Positions 54,128 to 63,087 of a stretch of DNA of 64,000 nucleotides are shown here, in pieces. The position numbers and the translations under genes were made by a program. The notes under the pieces are model-generated. The model was given only the letters and a program-made list of their open reading frames with translations, had not been told where the DNA came from and did no database searches. Within the stretch, counting starts at the first letter, position 1. The number at the start of each line of letters is the position of its first letter. The stretch lies in assembly GCF_004343255.1 (NCBI RefSeq), contig NZ_SMDD01000001.1, forward strand, positions 1,394,738 through 1,458,737, in the 5' to 3' direction. This stretch comes from Laceyella sacchari (GTDB taxonomy: Bacteria > Bacillota > Bacilli > Thermoactinomycetales > Thermoactinomycetaceae).

Positions 54128-55666
54128 CGCGTACTCAACCGATCTTGTTTCCCGGATGACCGTTACTTTGATATGGCCGGGATAGTCCAGTTGGTTTTCG
54201 ATTTGCTTCGTGATTTCACGGGCCAACCGCGTCGCTTCTGCGTCATCCACTTCGTCCGGCTTCACTATGATCCGCACTTCCCGTCCAGCTTGAATGGCAT
54301 ATGATTTCTCCACACCATCAAAAGACTCGCAGATTTCCTCCAGCTTTTCCAAACGTTTGATGTACGCTTCCAGCGTTTCTCTCCGCGCCCCCGGTCTGGC
54401 TGCGGACAACGCATCTGCCGCCCTAACCAGAACCGCAATCACGCTGGTCGCTTCACAGTCCCCGTGGTGGGAAGCGATGCTGTTGATAACAATGGGATGC
54501 TCATTGTATTTCTTAGCCAATTCTACACCGATATCCACGTGCGACCCTTCGATTTCATGGTCGATCGCTTTACCAATATCATGCAACAGCCCTGCTCGTT
54601 TAGCCAAGTGAATATCTTCACCCAGCTCAGCCGCCAACAATCCCGCCAGATGGGCTACCTCCATCGAATGCTTCAGCACATTCTGTCCGTAACTTGTTCG
54701 GAATTTCAATCGGCCGATAATCTTAATCAAATCTGGATGCAAACCGTGCACACCCGTTTCAAATGTGGCTTGCTCCCCGTATTCGCGGATGCGCTCGTCC
54801 ACATCACGGCGTGACTTTTCCACCATCTCTTCGATTCGCGCCGGATGAATGCGTCCGTCGGCAACCAATTTTTCCAGTGCCACGCGGGCCACTTCACGGC
54901 GAATCGGGTCAAACCCTGACAAGATGACGGCTTCCGGCGTATCATCAATGATGAGATCGATCCCGGTCAAAGTTTCCAACGTGCGGATATTGCGCCCTTC
55001 CCGACCGATGATTCGTCCTTTCATTTCATCATTTGGCAAGGACACGACGGAGACGGTCGTTTCCGCCACATGATCCGCCGCGCACCGTTGGATCGCCAAC
55101 GACAAGATCCGGCGAGCCCGTCGATCTCCTTCTTCGATCGCTTGCTGTTCCATCTCTTTGATGATTTGCGCGGTTTCATGACGCATCTCATTCTCTACTT
55201 TCGCCAGAATGAGCTGTCTCGCTTCTTCGGTGGTTAATCCAGATATCCGTTCCATTTCTTTTCTCTGTTCCTGGTATAGCTCATCAATCTCTTGTTGGCG
55301 TAATCCTATTTCCTTTTCTTTTCCGTTCAGTTCATCTTCACGCTGTTCAATTGCATGTTGCTTGCGTTCTAGCGTCTCTTCTTTTTGATTTAACCGGCGT
55401 TCGATTCGTTGCAATTCGTTGCGCTGCTCACGAATCTCTTTTTCCGCTTCACTCCGCAGGCGATGCGCTTCATCCCGCGCTTCAAAAATCTTCTCTTTTT
55501 TGAGCGCTTCTGCTTCTTTGTCAGCTTTCTCTATAATCTCGGCAGCTTCCTTCTCGGCGCTTCCGATTCTTGCTTCTGCTGCCGTTTTCCTCATCCAGTA
55601 TCCCGCACCGAGTCCGACTCCGAGAGAGGCAAACAGCAGAATGATGTCAATCGGTTCAAACACCAT
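54122..55666 (-). CDS. rny: Endoribonuclease Y
   Basis: RNase Y is the membrane-bound endonuclease that starts most mRNA decay in bacilli. The 514-residue protein has an N-terminal membrane anchor ([20 protein letters not shown]), a long coiled coil (about 30-190), a KH domain with [17 protein letters not shown], and an HD domain with [17 protein letters not shown] and [15 protein letters not shown] at 55666; GTG codons at 55681 and 55663 are alternatives. It is preceded by a terminator, so it has its own promoter. Confidence 0.97.
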   Translation of the reverse strand: MVFEPIDIILLFASLGVGLGAGYWMRKTAAEARIGSAEKEAAEIIEKADKEAEALKKEKIFEARDEAHRLRSEAEKEIREQRNELQRIERRLNQKEETLERKQHAIEQREDELNGKEKEIGLRQQEIDELYQEQRKEMERISGLTTEEARQLILAKVENEMRHETAQIIKEMEQQAIEEGDRRARRILSLAIQRCAADHVAETTVSVVSLPNDEMKGRIIGREGRNIRTLETLTGIDLIIDDTPEAVILSGFDPIRREVARVALEKLVADGRIHPARIEEMVEKSRRDVDERIREYGEQATFETGVHGLHPDLIKIIGRLKFRTSYGQNVLKHSMEVAHLAGLLAAELGEDIHLAKRAGLLHDIGKAIDHEIEGSHVDIGVELAKKYNEHPIVINSIASHHGDCEATSVIAVLVRAADALSAARPGARRETLEAYIKRLEKLEEICESFDGVEKSYAIQAGREVRIIVKPDEVDDAEATRLAREITKQIENQLDYPGHIKVTVIRETRSVEYAK

Positions 55667-55700
55667 CGATCCTTCGCTCACCTCCTCTTTTTCTATTTAG

Positions 55701-55727
55701 AAAAACAAGACCGATGAACTCGGTCTT
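55701..55727 (-). terminator. Rho-independent terminator of the recX - split-Rad50 operon
   Basis: AAGACCGA pairs with TCGGTCTT around a 5-base loop and is followed by GTTTTTC on the minus strand, about 150 bases after the last gene. Confidence 0.82.
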
Positions 55728-55830
55728 CGCTTGTAGTCCGTCGTCATGTCTTGCTATACCAGGTGAAGGCTGGAAAAAACCAGCTAGAACCATTTTCCAC
55801 TTTACTAACAAACGTTTTCAGTTGGAATCA

Positions 55831-55861
55831 GGGTGTCTTCGCCCCAAGAGAGGCAAAGACA
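55831..55861 (-). other. Stem-loop between the split-Rad50 operon and rny
   Basis: GTGTCTTTGCC and GGCGAAGACAC pair over 11 bp (one wobble) around an 8-base loop on the minus strand. There is no T-run. It may be a 3'-end protective element of the preceding operon. Confidence 0.45.
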
Positions 55862-55878
55862 CAAGTCAATTGTATTAT

Positions 55879-56553
55879 TTATGCAATCCCATTGTCAAGG
55901 CGACCACTTTGTTCAACAACTGATTTTCCGCCTTGTAAGCGCACAAAATAAGCCGCATCGGCCGATTCCGTCAAATGGATGTTGTGCGTCACCATAATCA
56001 CTTGCCGTCCAAAGGTCTCCCCGACTGACTTTAGAAACTCAATCATCGGGACGATATAATCTTCACTCACATGCTTACCCGGCTCATCAAGAATAATCGG
56101 TCCGCTCAAACGCGGTTTCACTGTTTCGATCAGCGCGATGCGCAAAGCGAGCGAGACGATGTCCACAATGCCCCCACCCCGGGCTTCTTGCGGCCTGTTT
56201 TTAATTTCTTGACCATCCCAAGTCGAGACGACATAAAATTCAGCCGTCGGCGTCCCGCCATGGTCCTTCAGTTCAATCTCAAATCGAAACGCCGACCCAA
56301 AGACATATTTCAACGCATTGGTAACCAGTGTCTCCAATTGTTGTTTTGCCTGCTCACGGGCGTGTTCCGCCGACAATTGGAACAGCACTCGCACTTTTTC
56401 CAGCAAATCGCGCTCATTGAGGCACATTTGCCACCGCTCTTCCGTTTGTTTTAATTGCCCCAAATATAAGTCACGTTCTGACTTGCGCACAATCAACTCG
56501 TTTCTCGCACGAGACAACGCTTCTTTCAATTGGGTAAACGAAGACTCGGTCAT
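55879..56553 (-). CDS. C-terminal half of a split SbcC/Rad50-like ATPase
   Basis: The 224-residue protein holds only the C-terminal ATPase lobe. A short coiled coil (about 1-80) is followed by the ABC-type signature region EARGGGIVDIVSLALRIAL (123-141), Walker B GPIILDEPGKHVSE with D156/E157, and an H-loop His in VTHN (190). It has no Walker A, so it cannot hydrolyse ATP alone and should pair with the N-terminal half encoded two genes upstream. ATG at 56553 is one base after the stop of the small coiled-coil gene. Function in DNA-end processing is inferred from the family and the SbcD-like partner. Confidence 0.85.
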   Translation of the reverse strand: MTESSFTQLKEALSRARNELIVRKSERDLYLGQLKQTEERWQMCLNERDLLEKVRVLFQLSAEHAREQAKQQLETLVTNALKYVFGSAFRFEIELKDHGGTPTAEFYVVSTWDGQEIKNRPQEARGGGIVDIVSLALRIALIETVKPRLSGPIILDEPGKHVSEDYIVPMIEFLKSVGETFGRQVIMVTHNIHLTESADAAYFVRLQGGKSVVEQSGRLDNGIA

Positions 56554-56554
56554 A

Positions 56555-56800
56555 TCACTTTCTCAGCTCCTGCGGTAAATAGCCCCACGCCTTTTGCAGC
56601 TCTTCATTGATCTCTTTTTCCAAGCGCCGGATTTCTTCCTCCAATTGCTCCGGCTCCACTCCCAGTTCACGTACTTCTTTGATGATCTCCTCTTCGTTGC
56701 GCATCAGGTTCTCCAGCTTTCCCTCCGCTTTCAAAAGCTCATTTTTCGCTTTTTCTGTTTGCGCCCGCAACAACTCGATGCTTTTTTCAATATCATTCAT
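56555..56800 (-). CDS. Small coiled-coil protein between the Rad50 halves
   Basis: The 81-residue, highly charged protein is almost entirely heptad-like helix (for example IELLRAQTEKAKNELLKAEG and PEQLEEEIRRLEKEINEELQ) with a Pro break near residue 50. It lies 4 bases after the N-terminal half gene and 1 base before the C-terminal half gene, so all three are coupled. It could supply part of the descending coil missing from the split Rad50. No named family is known to me. Confidence 0.75.
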   Translation of the reverse strand: MNDIEKSIELLRAQTEKAKNELLKAEGKLENLMRNEEEIIKEVRELGVEPEQLEEEIRRLEKEINEELQKAWGYLPQELRK

Positions 56801-56804
56801 GGGT

Positions 56805-58253
56805 CTACCCTCCCAAATATTCGTTAATCAAGTGTTCCATATCATGTTCTTCAATCGGCCGTTTGCACATCGGACAATTGCCCAACCGCTTCATATAGGC
56901 AGCCAGCTCCTCGGTCAACCGCTTGATCTCTTCTTTTTTGTCGCGGCAAAACGCCTTGCCGATCTGCACTCGCCTCGACACATCCGACCATTGCTTATAC
57001 AATTCGACCAAGCGGTTTAACCGCTCCTTCTTCATGGACAAAGCGGGGAGCATCTCTTGCCACACTGCCGGAACCCGCTCGTTGCGTTCAATGATGCGTT
57101 TCCATTGATCGCTCTCTTGCTGGATAAGCTTCCATCTCCGTTGCAATTGCACCAGTCTAGCCAAGCGCTCTGCCTGTTTTTGAAGATGTCCGACCGCCTG
57201 GTCCGCATCACGGACATGCACCATTGCTTGCAAGCGCTTCTCCAAACGCAGGCGTTCAGCATGATGCTCGTCCCATTTGCGTTTGCTTTCGACATAACGA
57301 ACCAGACGATCATGACGCAGTTTTAACGAATCCAGCTCCTTTTCCAATCTCGGCAAGGAAGCAGCGGCCTCGATGATGCGGCTCACTTTCTCCTTTTCCA
57401 GTCGCAAACGCCCCCATTGCTCATAGGCTCTTGTCAACAAGCGGTATCGAAATTTCTGCGTCTCCAGTTGTTGGACGATTCTCTCCGCTTCGGGCAACTG
57501 GCGCAAGCTGGCGATAAATTGCTCCGTTCCCGCTTTGGCCATGCCAAGGAGACCTAACTGCTCTTGAGCCTTGCGCAACCGTTCGCACAGCGCTTTCCGT
57601 TCCGTCGCCTTGCTGAAAGCCTCTTCGGCAAGCGACACTTGTTCTTCCAGCTCCGCAATGTTTTCATACGGTTGCAGTTTTTCTTTGATCTCGTCCCGGG
57701 ATTGCTCGAGCTGTTTGATCTGGGCATTGATCTGCTGACGGTCTGCGCTCGCTTTTTTCAAAGCATAATCGATCAGATGTGCCCCACTGATCCGCCCGAT
57801 CGTCTTGGCTTTATTCTGATTGGATTCAAACAAAAGAAACGGGCTCTCCAATTGGGTGCCAAAGTGGACATACAATTCTTTTTGATCCAGCTTGATCGGC
57901 TCAATGCCATGAGCGTCGACGATTTCTTGAGGTACCATATTGCCGAATCCCTCAAATACCTGTTCTTCTTCGCCTGGCTTTCGCAACAGATAACGATTGA
58001 CAGAAGTACTGCGCACCCGCACCACTTCCGTTCCGTCAGCAAAGGTTAAGCTGACCCGGCATTCTTTGGCACCGCTCCGGATGTAATCTGAGCCGCGCGG
58101 CACATTGAACAGCACCCAACGGATGGCCCGCAAAATGGCGCTTTTCCCACTGTCTGACGCGCCCACAAACACGTTTAACCCATCCGAAAAATCTATCGTC
58201 GTATGCTGATGCGACTGGAAGTTCTCGATCACCAACTTCTTAAAGGTGCTCAA
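56805..58253 (-). CDS. N-terminal half of a split SbcC/Rad50-like ATPase ending at the zinc hook
   Basis: The 482-residue protein begins KKLVIENFQSHQHTTIDF with Walker A GASDSGKS (31-38). Next come the ATPase N-lobe (to about 175) and a coiled coil of about 280 residues. It ends with LGNCPMCKRPIEEH (Cys 460 and 463), the CxxC zinc hook of Rad50/SbcC. Only about 20 residues follow the hook. In ordinary Rad50 a returning coil and the Walker B lobe follow in the same chain; here they are in a separate gene. The start overlaps the nuclease gene by four bases (ATGA). Confidence 0.87.
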   Translation of the reverse strand: MSTFKKLVIENFQSHQHTTIDFSDGLNVFVGASDSGKSAILRAIRWVLFNVPRGSDYIRSGAKECRVSLTFADGTEVVRVRSTSVNRYLLRKPGEEEQVFEGFGNMVPQEIVDAHGIEPIKLDQKELYVHFGTQLESPFLLFESNQNKAKTIGRISGAHLIDYALKKASADRQQINAQIKQLEQSRDEIKEKLQPYENIAELEEQVSLAEEAFSKATERKALCERLRKAQEQLGLLGMAKAGTEQFIASLRQLPEAERIVQQLETQKFRYRLLTRAYEQWGRLRLEKEKVSRIIEAAASLPRLEKELDSLKLRHDRLVRYVESKRKWDEHHAERLRLEKRLQAMVHVRDADQAVGHLQKQAERLARLVQLQRRWKLIQQESDQWKRIIERNERVPAVWQEMLPALSMKKERLNRLVELYKQWSDVSRRVQIGKAFCRDKKEEIKRLTEELAAYMKRLGNCPMCKRPIEEHDMEHLINEYLGG

Positions 58254-59230
58254 TGCCCGGCCTCTCCTTTCTCTTGTTCAATGGCGATCCGCCGTTGGGC
58301 TTCAAATTTGACTTCTTCGTCAATCCCGTTGAGGCGGGAGATTTCGTCGATGATATCCATTACGTCCACCGCTTGAAAGTCCGTTGCAGAACGGATCTGT
58401 TGGACGAAAGAAGCCAGTTGCTCCTGCCGGTACATGTTCTTCTCAATATAGGAACGATCCAGCACCTCTTCTCCGCTTGTGGCCGAACGAAGGGGAATCA
58501 GGCTGATTTGAATTGACTCGCCCAGTTCGATCAAGGCGACTTGGGGCATCCGTTTGATTTCCGACGGGTGGTTGTTGATGCGGGCCAGCGCGCCCGGATT
58601 GACAATATATTTGCCGGCGCGGTGTTGCAACGGAAATCCTGCATGGTAATGGCCGGTCAATAAAATGTCCACTGCGTCACACCAGACATCTCCCACCATG
58701 GTATGCGGTACCCCTTCCGGCAACGCGCGATCCACCAGCATGCCATGCACCATATGAATGCAGTAGGCTGCTTCGCATTCGTTTTCCACATGGTAATCCA
58801 AATGAACTTCCCGCTTATCCAAATCATAATGAAAAGGTTGTCCGCTGAGTTGGACGACCAAACCATCTTTCTCCAGCTTGACCTTCTGTCCGTCGCTAAT
58901 CAGCCGAACCGTGCCAAATGCATCCAGCAATCCCAACATGGTGCGTTCAATCGTGCTTGGATTGTGACCGTAGATATCATGGTTGCCAGCAATGGCATAA
59001 ATCGGTGCGCGAAACCGACGAAACACTTGGGCAAACTCGCGCACAACGGCCGGAGACAGGTTGGGGCGGTCAAACACATCGCCCCCATGTAACACGAAAT
59101 CAACCTGTTCCCGTTCAGCGATTTCAATCACTTCCTCAATCTTGCGCCGGATGGTGAGTTGAAAGTCATCCGTTCGGCTGCGCGGAGAGGTTCCCCGGAT
59201 ATGCGTGTCAGTAAAATATAAAATCCGCAT
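58250..59230 (-). CDS. SbcD/Mre11-like metallophosphoesterase nuclease
   Basis: The 326-residue protein has the calcineurin-like metal ligands in ILYFTDTHIRG, VLHGGDVFDRPNL, AIAGNHDIYGHNP, IHMVHGML and ILLTGHYHAGF. These match Mre11/SbcD nucleases, which process DNA ends together with Rad50/SbcC. The C-terminal about 100 residues could form the ATPase-contact region. ATG at 59230 overlaps the recX stop by one base. The gene is therefore in the recA-recX repair neighbourhood, which supports a DNA repair role. Confidence 0.87.
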   Translation of the reverse strand: MRILYFTDTHIRGTSPRSRTDDFQLTIRRKIEEVIEIAEREQVDFVLHGGDVFDRPNLSPAVVREFAQVFRRFRAPIYAIAGNHDIYGHNPSTIERTMLGLLDAFGTVRLISDGQKVKLEKDGLVVQLSGQPFHYDLDKREVHLDYHVENECEAAYCIHMVHGMLVDRALPEGVPHTMVGDVWCDAVDILLTGHYHAGFPLQHRAGKYIVNPGALARINNHPSEIKRMPQVALIELGESIQISLIPLRSATSGEEVLDRSYIEKNMYRQEQLASFVQQIRSATDFQAVDVMDIIDEISRLNGIDEEVKFEAQRRIAIEQEKGEAGH

Positions 59231-59883
59231 CAACCATTCCCCTTTTCAGCTTCATCACGATCGCGAAATTCCCGTAAAATCTCGTACACTAACGATACAG
59301 GATAACCTTGCCGTAACAAATACTGCCCCAATCTGCGCTCAATCGTCGGCCAAGGTTCTCCGCATATACGAAGATAGCGCCGTTCGGCAATCTTCATTGC
59401 CAGCTGGCGCTGTTCTTCTTCGTCCATCTCTGCAAGCGCCTCATCAATATGAGATGAAGCCACTCCTTTTTTGGTCAATTCCTGACGCAAACGAAGCGTA
59501 CCGTATCCTTTGTGCCGATGCCGTTCAGCTACCCAGCTCTTGGCGTACTGGCGATCATCCAGGAAGCCCTGCGCTTCCATCTCCTTGATCGCCTGTTCAC
59601 CCAAAGCCGCCTCATACCCCTTCTCTTTGAGATGTTGCTTCACTTCGTATACCGTGCGCGGTTTGTAAGAGAGATACCGCATCACGGCCTGCTTCACCTT
59701 GTTGTACTCTTCCGCTTGCAACAACTCTTCCAATTGGGACGGCTCCATTTCCATCCCTTTGTACAGATGAAATTTGACCAACACATCTTCGTGGACAAAA
59801 CATACTTCCGTCCCATCCACGAAGATACGGTAACGCTTCGCCTGCTTGGAACACTTCTCAATTCGGGTGATGTAATTGGTCAC
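59230..59883 (-). CDS. recX: Regulatory protein RecX
   Basis: RecX binds the RecA filament and modulates its activity. The 217-residue helical protein has three RecX repeats, with YLSYKPRTVYEVKQHLKEKG, GFLDDRQYAKSWVAERHRHKG and LRLRQELTKKGV as typical segments. GTG at 59883 follows AAGGGTGACC. It lies 18 bases after recA and is likely read from the same SOS-controlled transcript, along with the split-Rad50 genes that follow. Confidence 0.95.
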   Translation of the reverse strand: MTNYITRIEKCSKQAKRYRIFVDGTEVCFVHEDVLVKFHLYKGMEMEPSQLEELLQAEEYNKVKQAVMRYLSYKPRTVYEVKQHLKEKGYEAALGEQAIKEMEAQGFLDDRQYAKSWVAERHRHKGYGTLRLRQELTKKGVASSHIDEALAEMDEEEQRQLAMKIAERRYLRICGEPWPTIERRLGQYLLRQGYPVSLVYEILREFRDRDEAEKGNG

Positions 59884-59901
59884 TTGTGGTCACCCTTCAG
59901 C

Positions 59902-60987
59902 TCACGCCTCAAGAGAAGGAGCGGTCTCCTCTTTTTCTTTCGACTTGCGGCCGCGCTTCTCTTCCTTGGCCGGCTCTGCCGGTTTCTCTTCAACTCGTGT
60001 CAGGGGCAGATCGTAGTGCGCACGAATCCGATTTTCAATCTTCACTGAGATTTCTGGGTGATCCTTGAGGAACTGCTTGGCGTTTTCACGGCCCTGTCCG
60101 AGGCGATCCCCCTCGAAGGAATACCATGCTCCGCTCTTATTGACAATGTCCAGTTCAGCCGCGATATCAAGGACGCTTCCCTCTTTGGAAATCCCCTCGC
60201 CGAACATGATGTCTACTTCCGCTTGCTTAAACGGAGGTGCGACCTTGTTTTTAACTACTTTGATTTTGGTTCGGTTACCGACCATGTCCGCTCCTTGTTT
60301 GATCGTCTCTTGGCGGCGCACTTCCAAGCGAACGCTGGAATAGAATTTCAGAGCCCGTCCACCCGGAGTCGTCTCTGGATTGCCGAACATGATACCCACT
60401 TTTTCACGAATTTGGTTGATGAAGATGGCGATGGTTTTGGACTTGTTGATCGCTCCCGAAAGCTTGCGCAACGCTTGGGACATCAAACGGGCTTGCAAAC
60501 CGACATGAGAGTCACCCATCTCCCCTTCGATTTCCGCTTTCGGCACCAATGCCGCTACAGAGTCGATAATGATAATGTCCACGGCTCCACTACGCACCAA
60601 CGCTTCGGCGATCTCCAACGCTTGTTCCCCCGTGTCTGGTTGGGACAACAACAATTCGTTGATGTTAACACCCAATTTTTGCGCATATACAGGGTCCAAC
60701 GCGTGTTCCGCATCAATGAAAGCCGCAGTCCCTCCTGCGCGTTGCACTTCCGCAATCGCATGCAAAGCGACAGTGGTCTTACCGGAAGACTCAGGTCCAT
60801 ACACTTCGATAATCCGACCCCGTGGATATCCGCCGACACCCAGAGCAATATCCAGAGCCAGCGCCCCACTGGAAATCGTCTCCACTTGCGGGGTGGTTTC
60901 TTCCCCCATCCGCATGATTGAGCCTTTGCCAAATTGCTTTTCTATTTGTCTAAGTGCCATTTCTAACGCCTGACGACGATCTGACAT
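59902..60987 (-). CDS. recA: DNA recombinase RecA
   Basis: RecA coats single-stranded DNA, performs strand exchange and triggers LexA cleavage. The 361-residue protein has [16 protein letters not shown], Walker [14 protein letters not shown], Walker [21 protein letters not shown], and L2 [22 protein letters not shown] (read as two overlapping motifs). The tail is acidic/basic rich. ATG at 60987 follows AGGAGG at good spacing. A LexA-type box and sigma-A promoter lie upstream. Confidence 0.99.
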   Translation of the reverse strand: MSDRRQALEMALRQIEKQFGKGSIMRMGEETTPQVETISSGALALDIALGVGGYPRGRIIEVYGPESSGKTTVALHAIAEVQRAGGTAAFIDAEHALDPVYAQKLGVNINELLLSQPDTGEQALEIAEALVRSGAVDIIIIDSVAALVPKAEIEGEMGDSHVGLQARLMSQALRKLSGAINKSKTIAIFINQIREKVGIMFGNPETTPGGRALKFYSSVRLEVRRQETIKQGADMVGNRTKIKVVKNKVAPPFKQAEVDIMFGEGISKEGSVLDIAAELDIVNKSGAWYSFEGDRLGQGRENAKQFLKDHPEISVKIENRIRAHYDLPLTRVEEKPAEPAKEEKRGRKSKEKEETAPSLEA

Positions 60988-61025
60988 GCACAGTTCCTCC
61001 TCTTTCCGCTTAATCACATATACCC

Positions 61026-61054
61026 ATCATAACCTGTTTTAATCCATCTGCCAA
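61026..61054 (-). promoter_or_regulatory. Sigma-A promoter of recA
   Basis: On the minus strand TTGGCA and TATGAT are separated by 17 bases, about 40 bases before the recA start. Confidence 0.72.
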
Positions 61055-61063
61055 GATCATTAG

Positions 61064-61077
61064 CGAACATTTATTCG
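61064..61077 (-). promoter_or_regulatory. LexA (DinR) box upstream of recA
   Basis: CGAACATTTATTCG matches the Gram-positive SOS box CGAACN4GTTCG with one mismatch. It lies 10 bases upstream of the -35 element. Confidence 0.72.
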
Positions 61078-61142
61078 TTTTTTTTGCAGGTGTCGGCAAC
61101 AGCAAAATGTGGTACATTACAAACAGAAAGGGGGATATTCGA

Positions 61143-61460
61143 TTGGATAAAGAGAAATGCAGAGAGCGCATCATGGAGCAATTGGAAGAAGTAAACGACC
61201 CCGAGCTGAACATCGATATCGTCAACCTCGGCCTCGTCTATGGAGTGGATATCGACGATGATGGACGCGTTCAAGTGACAATGACCTTGACAGCCATGGG
61301 ATGCCCGCTCGCCGGCACGATTGAGCAACAAGTGCGCGACGCCGTTCAAAAGGTGGATGGGGTGACAGATGTGCAAGTGGATATCGTCTGGAACCCGCCA
61401 TGGGACAAAAGTCGCATGTCCCGCTTGGCCAAAATCGCGCTCGGCATTCATGATGGTTGA
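61143..61460 (+). CDS. MIP18/DUF59 family iron-sulfur cluster assembly factor (SufT/PaaD-like)
   Basis: The 105-residue protein has QLEEVNDPELNIDIVNLGLV (the DPE motif), VTMTLTAMGCPLAGTIEQQV with the conserved Cys, and VDIVWNPPWDKSRMS. These match bacterial MIP18 proteins that help deliver Fe-S clusters. TTG at 61143 follows GGGGG at 8 bases; frames further upstream would run through the recA promoter region. It is the only plus-strand gene in this part and ends at a bidirectional terminator. Confidence 0.9.
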   Translation: MDKEKCRERIMEQLEEVNDPELNIDIVNLGLVYGVDIDDDGRVQVTMTLTAMGCPLAGTIEQQVRDAVQKVDGVTDVQVDIVWNPPWDKSRMSRLAKIALGIHDG

Positions 61461-61463
61461 AAT

Positions 61464-61503
61464 AAAAAAGACCGCCCACACATTGCGTCGGGCGGTCTTT
61501 ACT
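61464..61503. terminator. Bidirectional terminator between the MIP18 and DEAD-box genes
   Basis: AAAGACCGCCC pairs with GGGCGGTCTTT around a 12-base loop, with T residues on both strands (TTTTTTATTT on the minus strand). Confidence 0.9.
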
Positions 61504-63087
61504 TTATCCTTTATTGCGCGGTCTTGCCGGTTCCATGTTAACACGGGCCCCGTTGATTTTGGATTGGCGCAACGCTTCATAAACGAATGGCGCCACATCC
61601 TCCGGCACTTCTACAAAAGAGAAGCGGTCATAAATGTTGATCTTACCTACTTGCCGCAAGCCAATCCCTGCATGTTCAGCGATCGCTTTGGCCAACTCTT
61701 GCGGATTCAGGCTGGCATTGCGTCCAACATTGATGAAGAAACGCACCATCCCGGGCGAAGCACCCGTTTCCCCAAAGTGATAGGTTGCATCGATATTCTT
61801 GACGAACCGCTCCGAGAAAGCCAGGTACATGGCCGCAGCAGCCACTTTCTCCGCAGAAAGCTTCTCATTCATCTGTTCGATCATTTCTTCAAACAACGAG
61901 AGATCCGCATCTGATTTCACAATCTCTTCGATTTGGCCCATCCAGCTTTGTTGTTGCTTTGCGGCCACTTCTTCCAAGCTGGGCAACTCCCGCGCCCGCA
62001 GTTTAACGCCTGTCTCCTGTTCAATGGTGCGCAATTGTTTCATTTCACGCGGTGTGACAAGCGTCAGAGCAAACCCTTTGCGACCCGCACGCCCCGTCCG
62101 TCCGATGCGGTGCACATAGCTCTCCACATCTTGCGGGATGTCGAAATTGATCACATGGGAAACGCTGCCCACATCGATGCCGCGAGCGGCTACGTCGGTC
62201 GCAACCAACAATTCAACTTCTCCCTGGCGGAACGCATTCATCACACGGTCACGCTGTTGCTGTGCCAAATCCCCATGCAATCCCCCTGCGAGGTACCCTC
62301 TAGCCTGGAGCGCATCAGTCAGTTCATCGACTCCTTTTTTGGTACGGCAGAACACAATGGACAAATCGACTTCCTCACTGTCCAAAATCCGGCACAACGC
62401 ATCGATCTTATGGTTTTCCAACACGCGATAGTATACTTGCTTGATGACCGGAACCGTCACTTCTCCGCGATTCACGGTGATATACTTAGGTTTGCGCATA
62501 TATTTTTGTGCCAATTGCCGGATGGTTGTCGGCATCGTCGCCGAGAAGAGCAACAATTGCCGTTGCTTGGGCAGGTATTGGAACACCGCTTCGATGTCGT
62601 CGATGAAGCCCATGTCCAACATTTCATCGGCTTCATCCAACACCATGATCTCTACACTGGAAGTGTCAATCGTTCCGCGACGCAGATGGTCGAGCAAACG
62701 GCCGGGGGTGCCGATAACCACATGAACCCCTTGCTGCAACGCTTTAATCTGTCTGCCAATCGCTTGGCCACCGTAAATCGGCAACGTCTTCACCCGCTTG
62801 GGCCGGCCGATCCGGCGCATTTCTTCAGAGACTTGGATCGCCAATTCGCGGGTCGGTGCCAATATCATCGCTTGCACCGCTTGATGGCTGGTGTCAATCC
62901 GTTCCAACACCGGAATCCCGAATGCCGCAGTCTTTCCGGTACCGGTTTGGGCTTGCCCGATCACATCTTCCCCGCGCAACACCGCAGGAATGCACTCCGC
63001 TTGGATCGGGGAGGCTTCCTCAAAGCCAATATCTTGAATGCCTTTTAAAATTTCTTTGCTTAACGCAAATTGGTCAAAACGACTCAT
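61504..63087 (-). CDS. DEAD-box ATP-dependent RNA helicase with DbpA-type RNA-binding domain
   Basis: The 527-residue protein has a Q motif in FEEASPIQAECIPAVL, Walker A AQTGTGKT, VLDEADEMLDMGF, SAT in LFSATMPTT, and HRIGRTGRAGRKG. A C-terminal domain (about 445-520) with RFFINVGRNASLNPQELAKA resembles the DbpA/YxiN domain that binds 23S rRNA hairpin 92. It probably unwinds RNA in ribosome assembly. It could also be called CshA- or DeaD-like, but CshA lacks this domain. ATG at 63087 overlaps the cinA stop by four bases. Confidence 0.93.
   Translation of the reverse strand: MSRFDQFALSKEILKGIQDIGFEEASPIQAECIPAVLRGEDVIGQAQTGTGKTAAFGIPVLERIDTSHQAVQAMILAPTRELAIQVSEEMRRIGRPKRVKTLPIYGGQAIGRQIKALQQGVHVVIGTPGRLLDHLRRGTIDTSSVEIMVLDEADEMLDMGFIDDIEAVFQYLPKQRQLLLFSATMPTTIRQLAQKYMRKPKYITVNRGEVTVPVIKQVYYRVLENHKIDALCRILDSEEVDLSIVFCRTKKGVDELTDALQARGYLAGGLHGDLAQQQRDRVMNAFRQGEVELLVATDVAARGIDVGSVSHVINFDIPQDVESYVHRIGRTGRAGRKGFALTLVTPREMKQLRTIEQETGVKLRARELPSLEEVAAKQQQSWMGQIEEIVKSDADLSLFEEMIEQMNEKLSAEKVAAAAMYLAFSERFVKNIDATYHFGETGASPGMVRFFINVGRNASLNPQELAKAIAEHAGIGLRQVGKINIYDRFSFVEVPEDVAPFVYEALRQSKINGARVNMEPARPRNKG

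Noticed and set aside
55879-58253. Broken sbcC caused by frameshift
   Set aside because: The two halves are separated by a complete small gene with its own start and stop, and each junction is a tidy 1-4 base gap, unlike a simple frameshift.
61933-63048. Plus-strand open frame of 371 codons opposite the DEAD-box helicase
   Set aside because: The helicase motifs on the other strand are complete; this frame reflects codon composition only.
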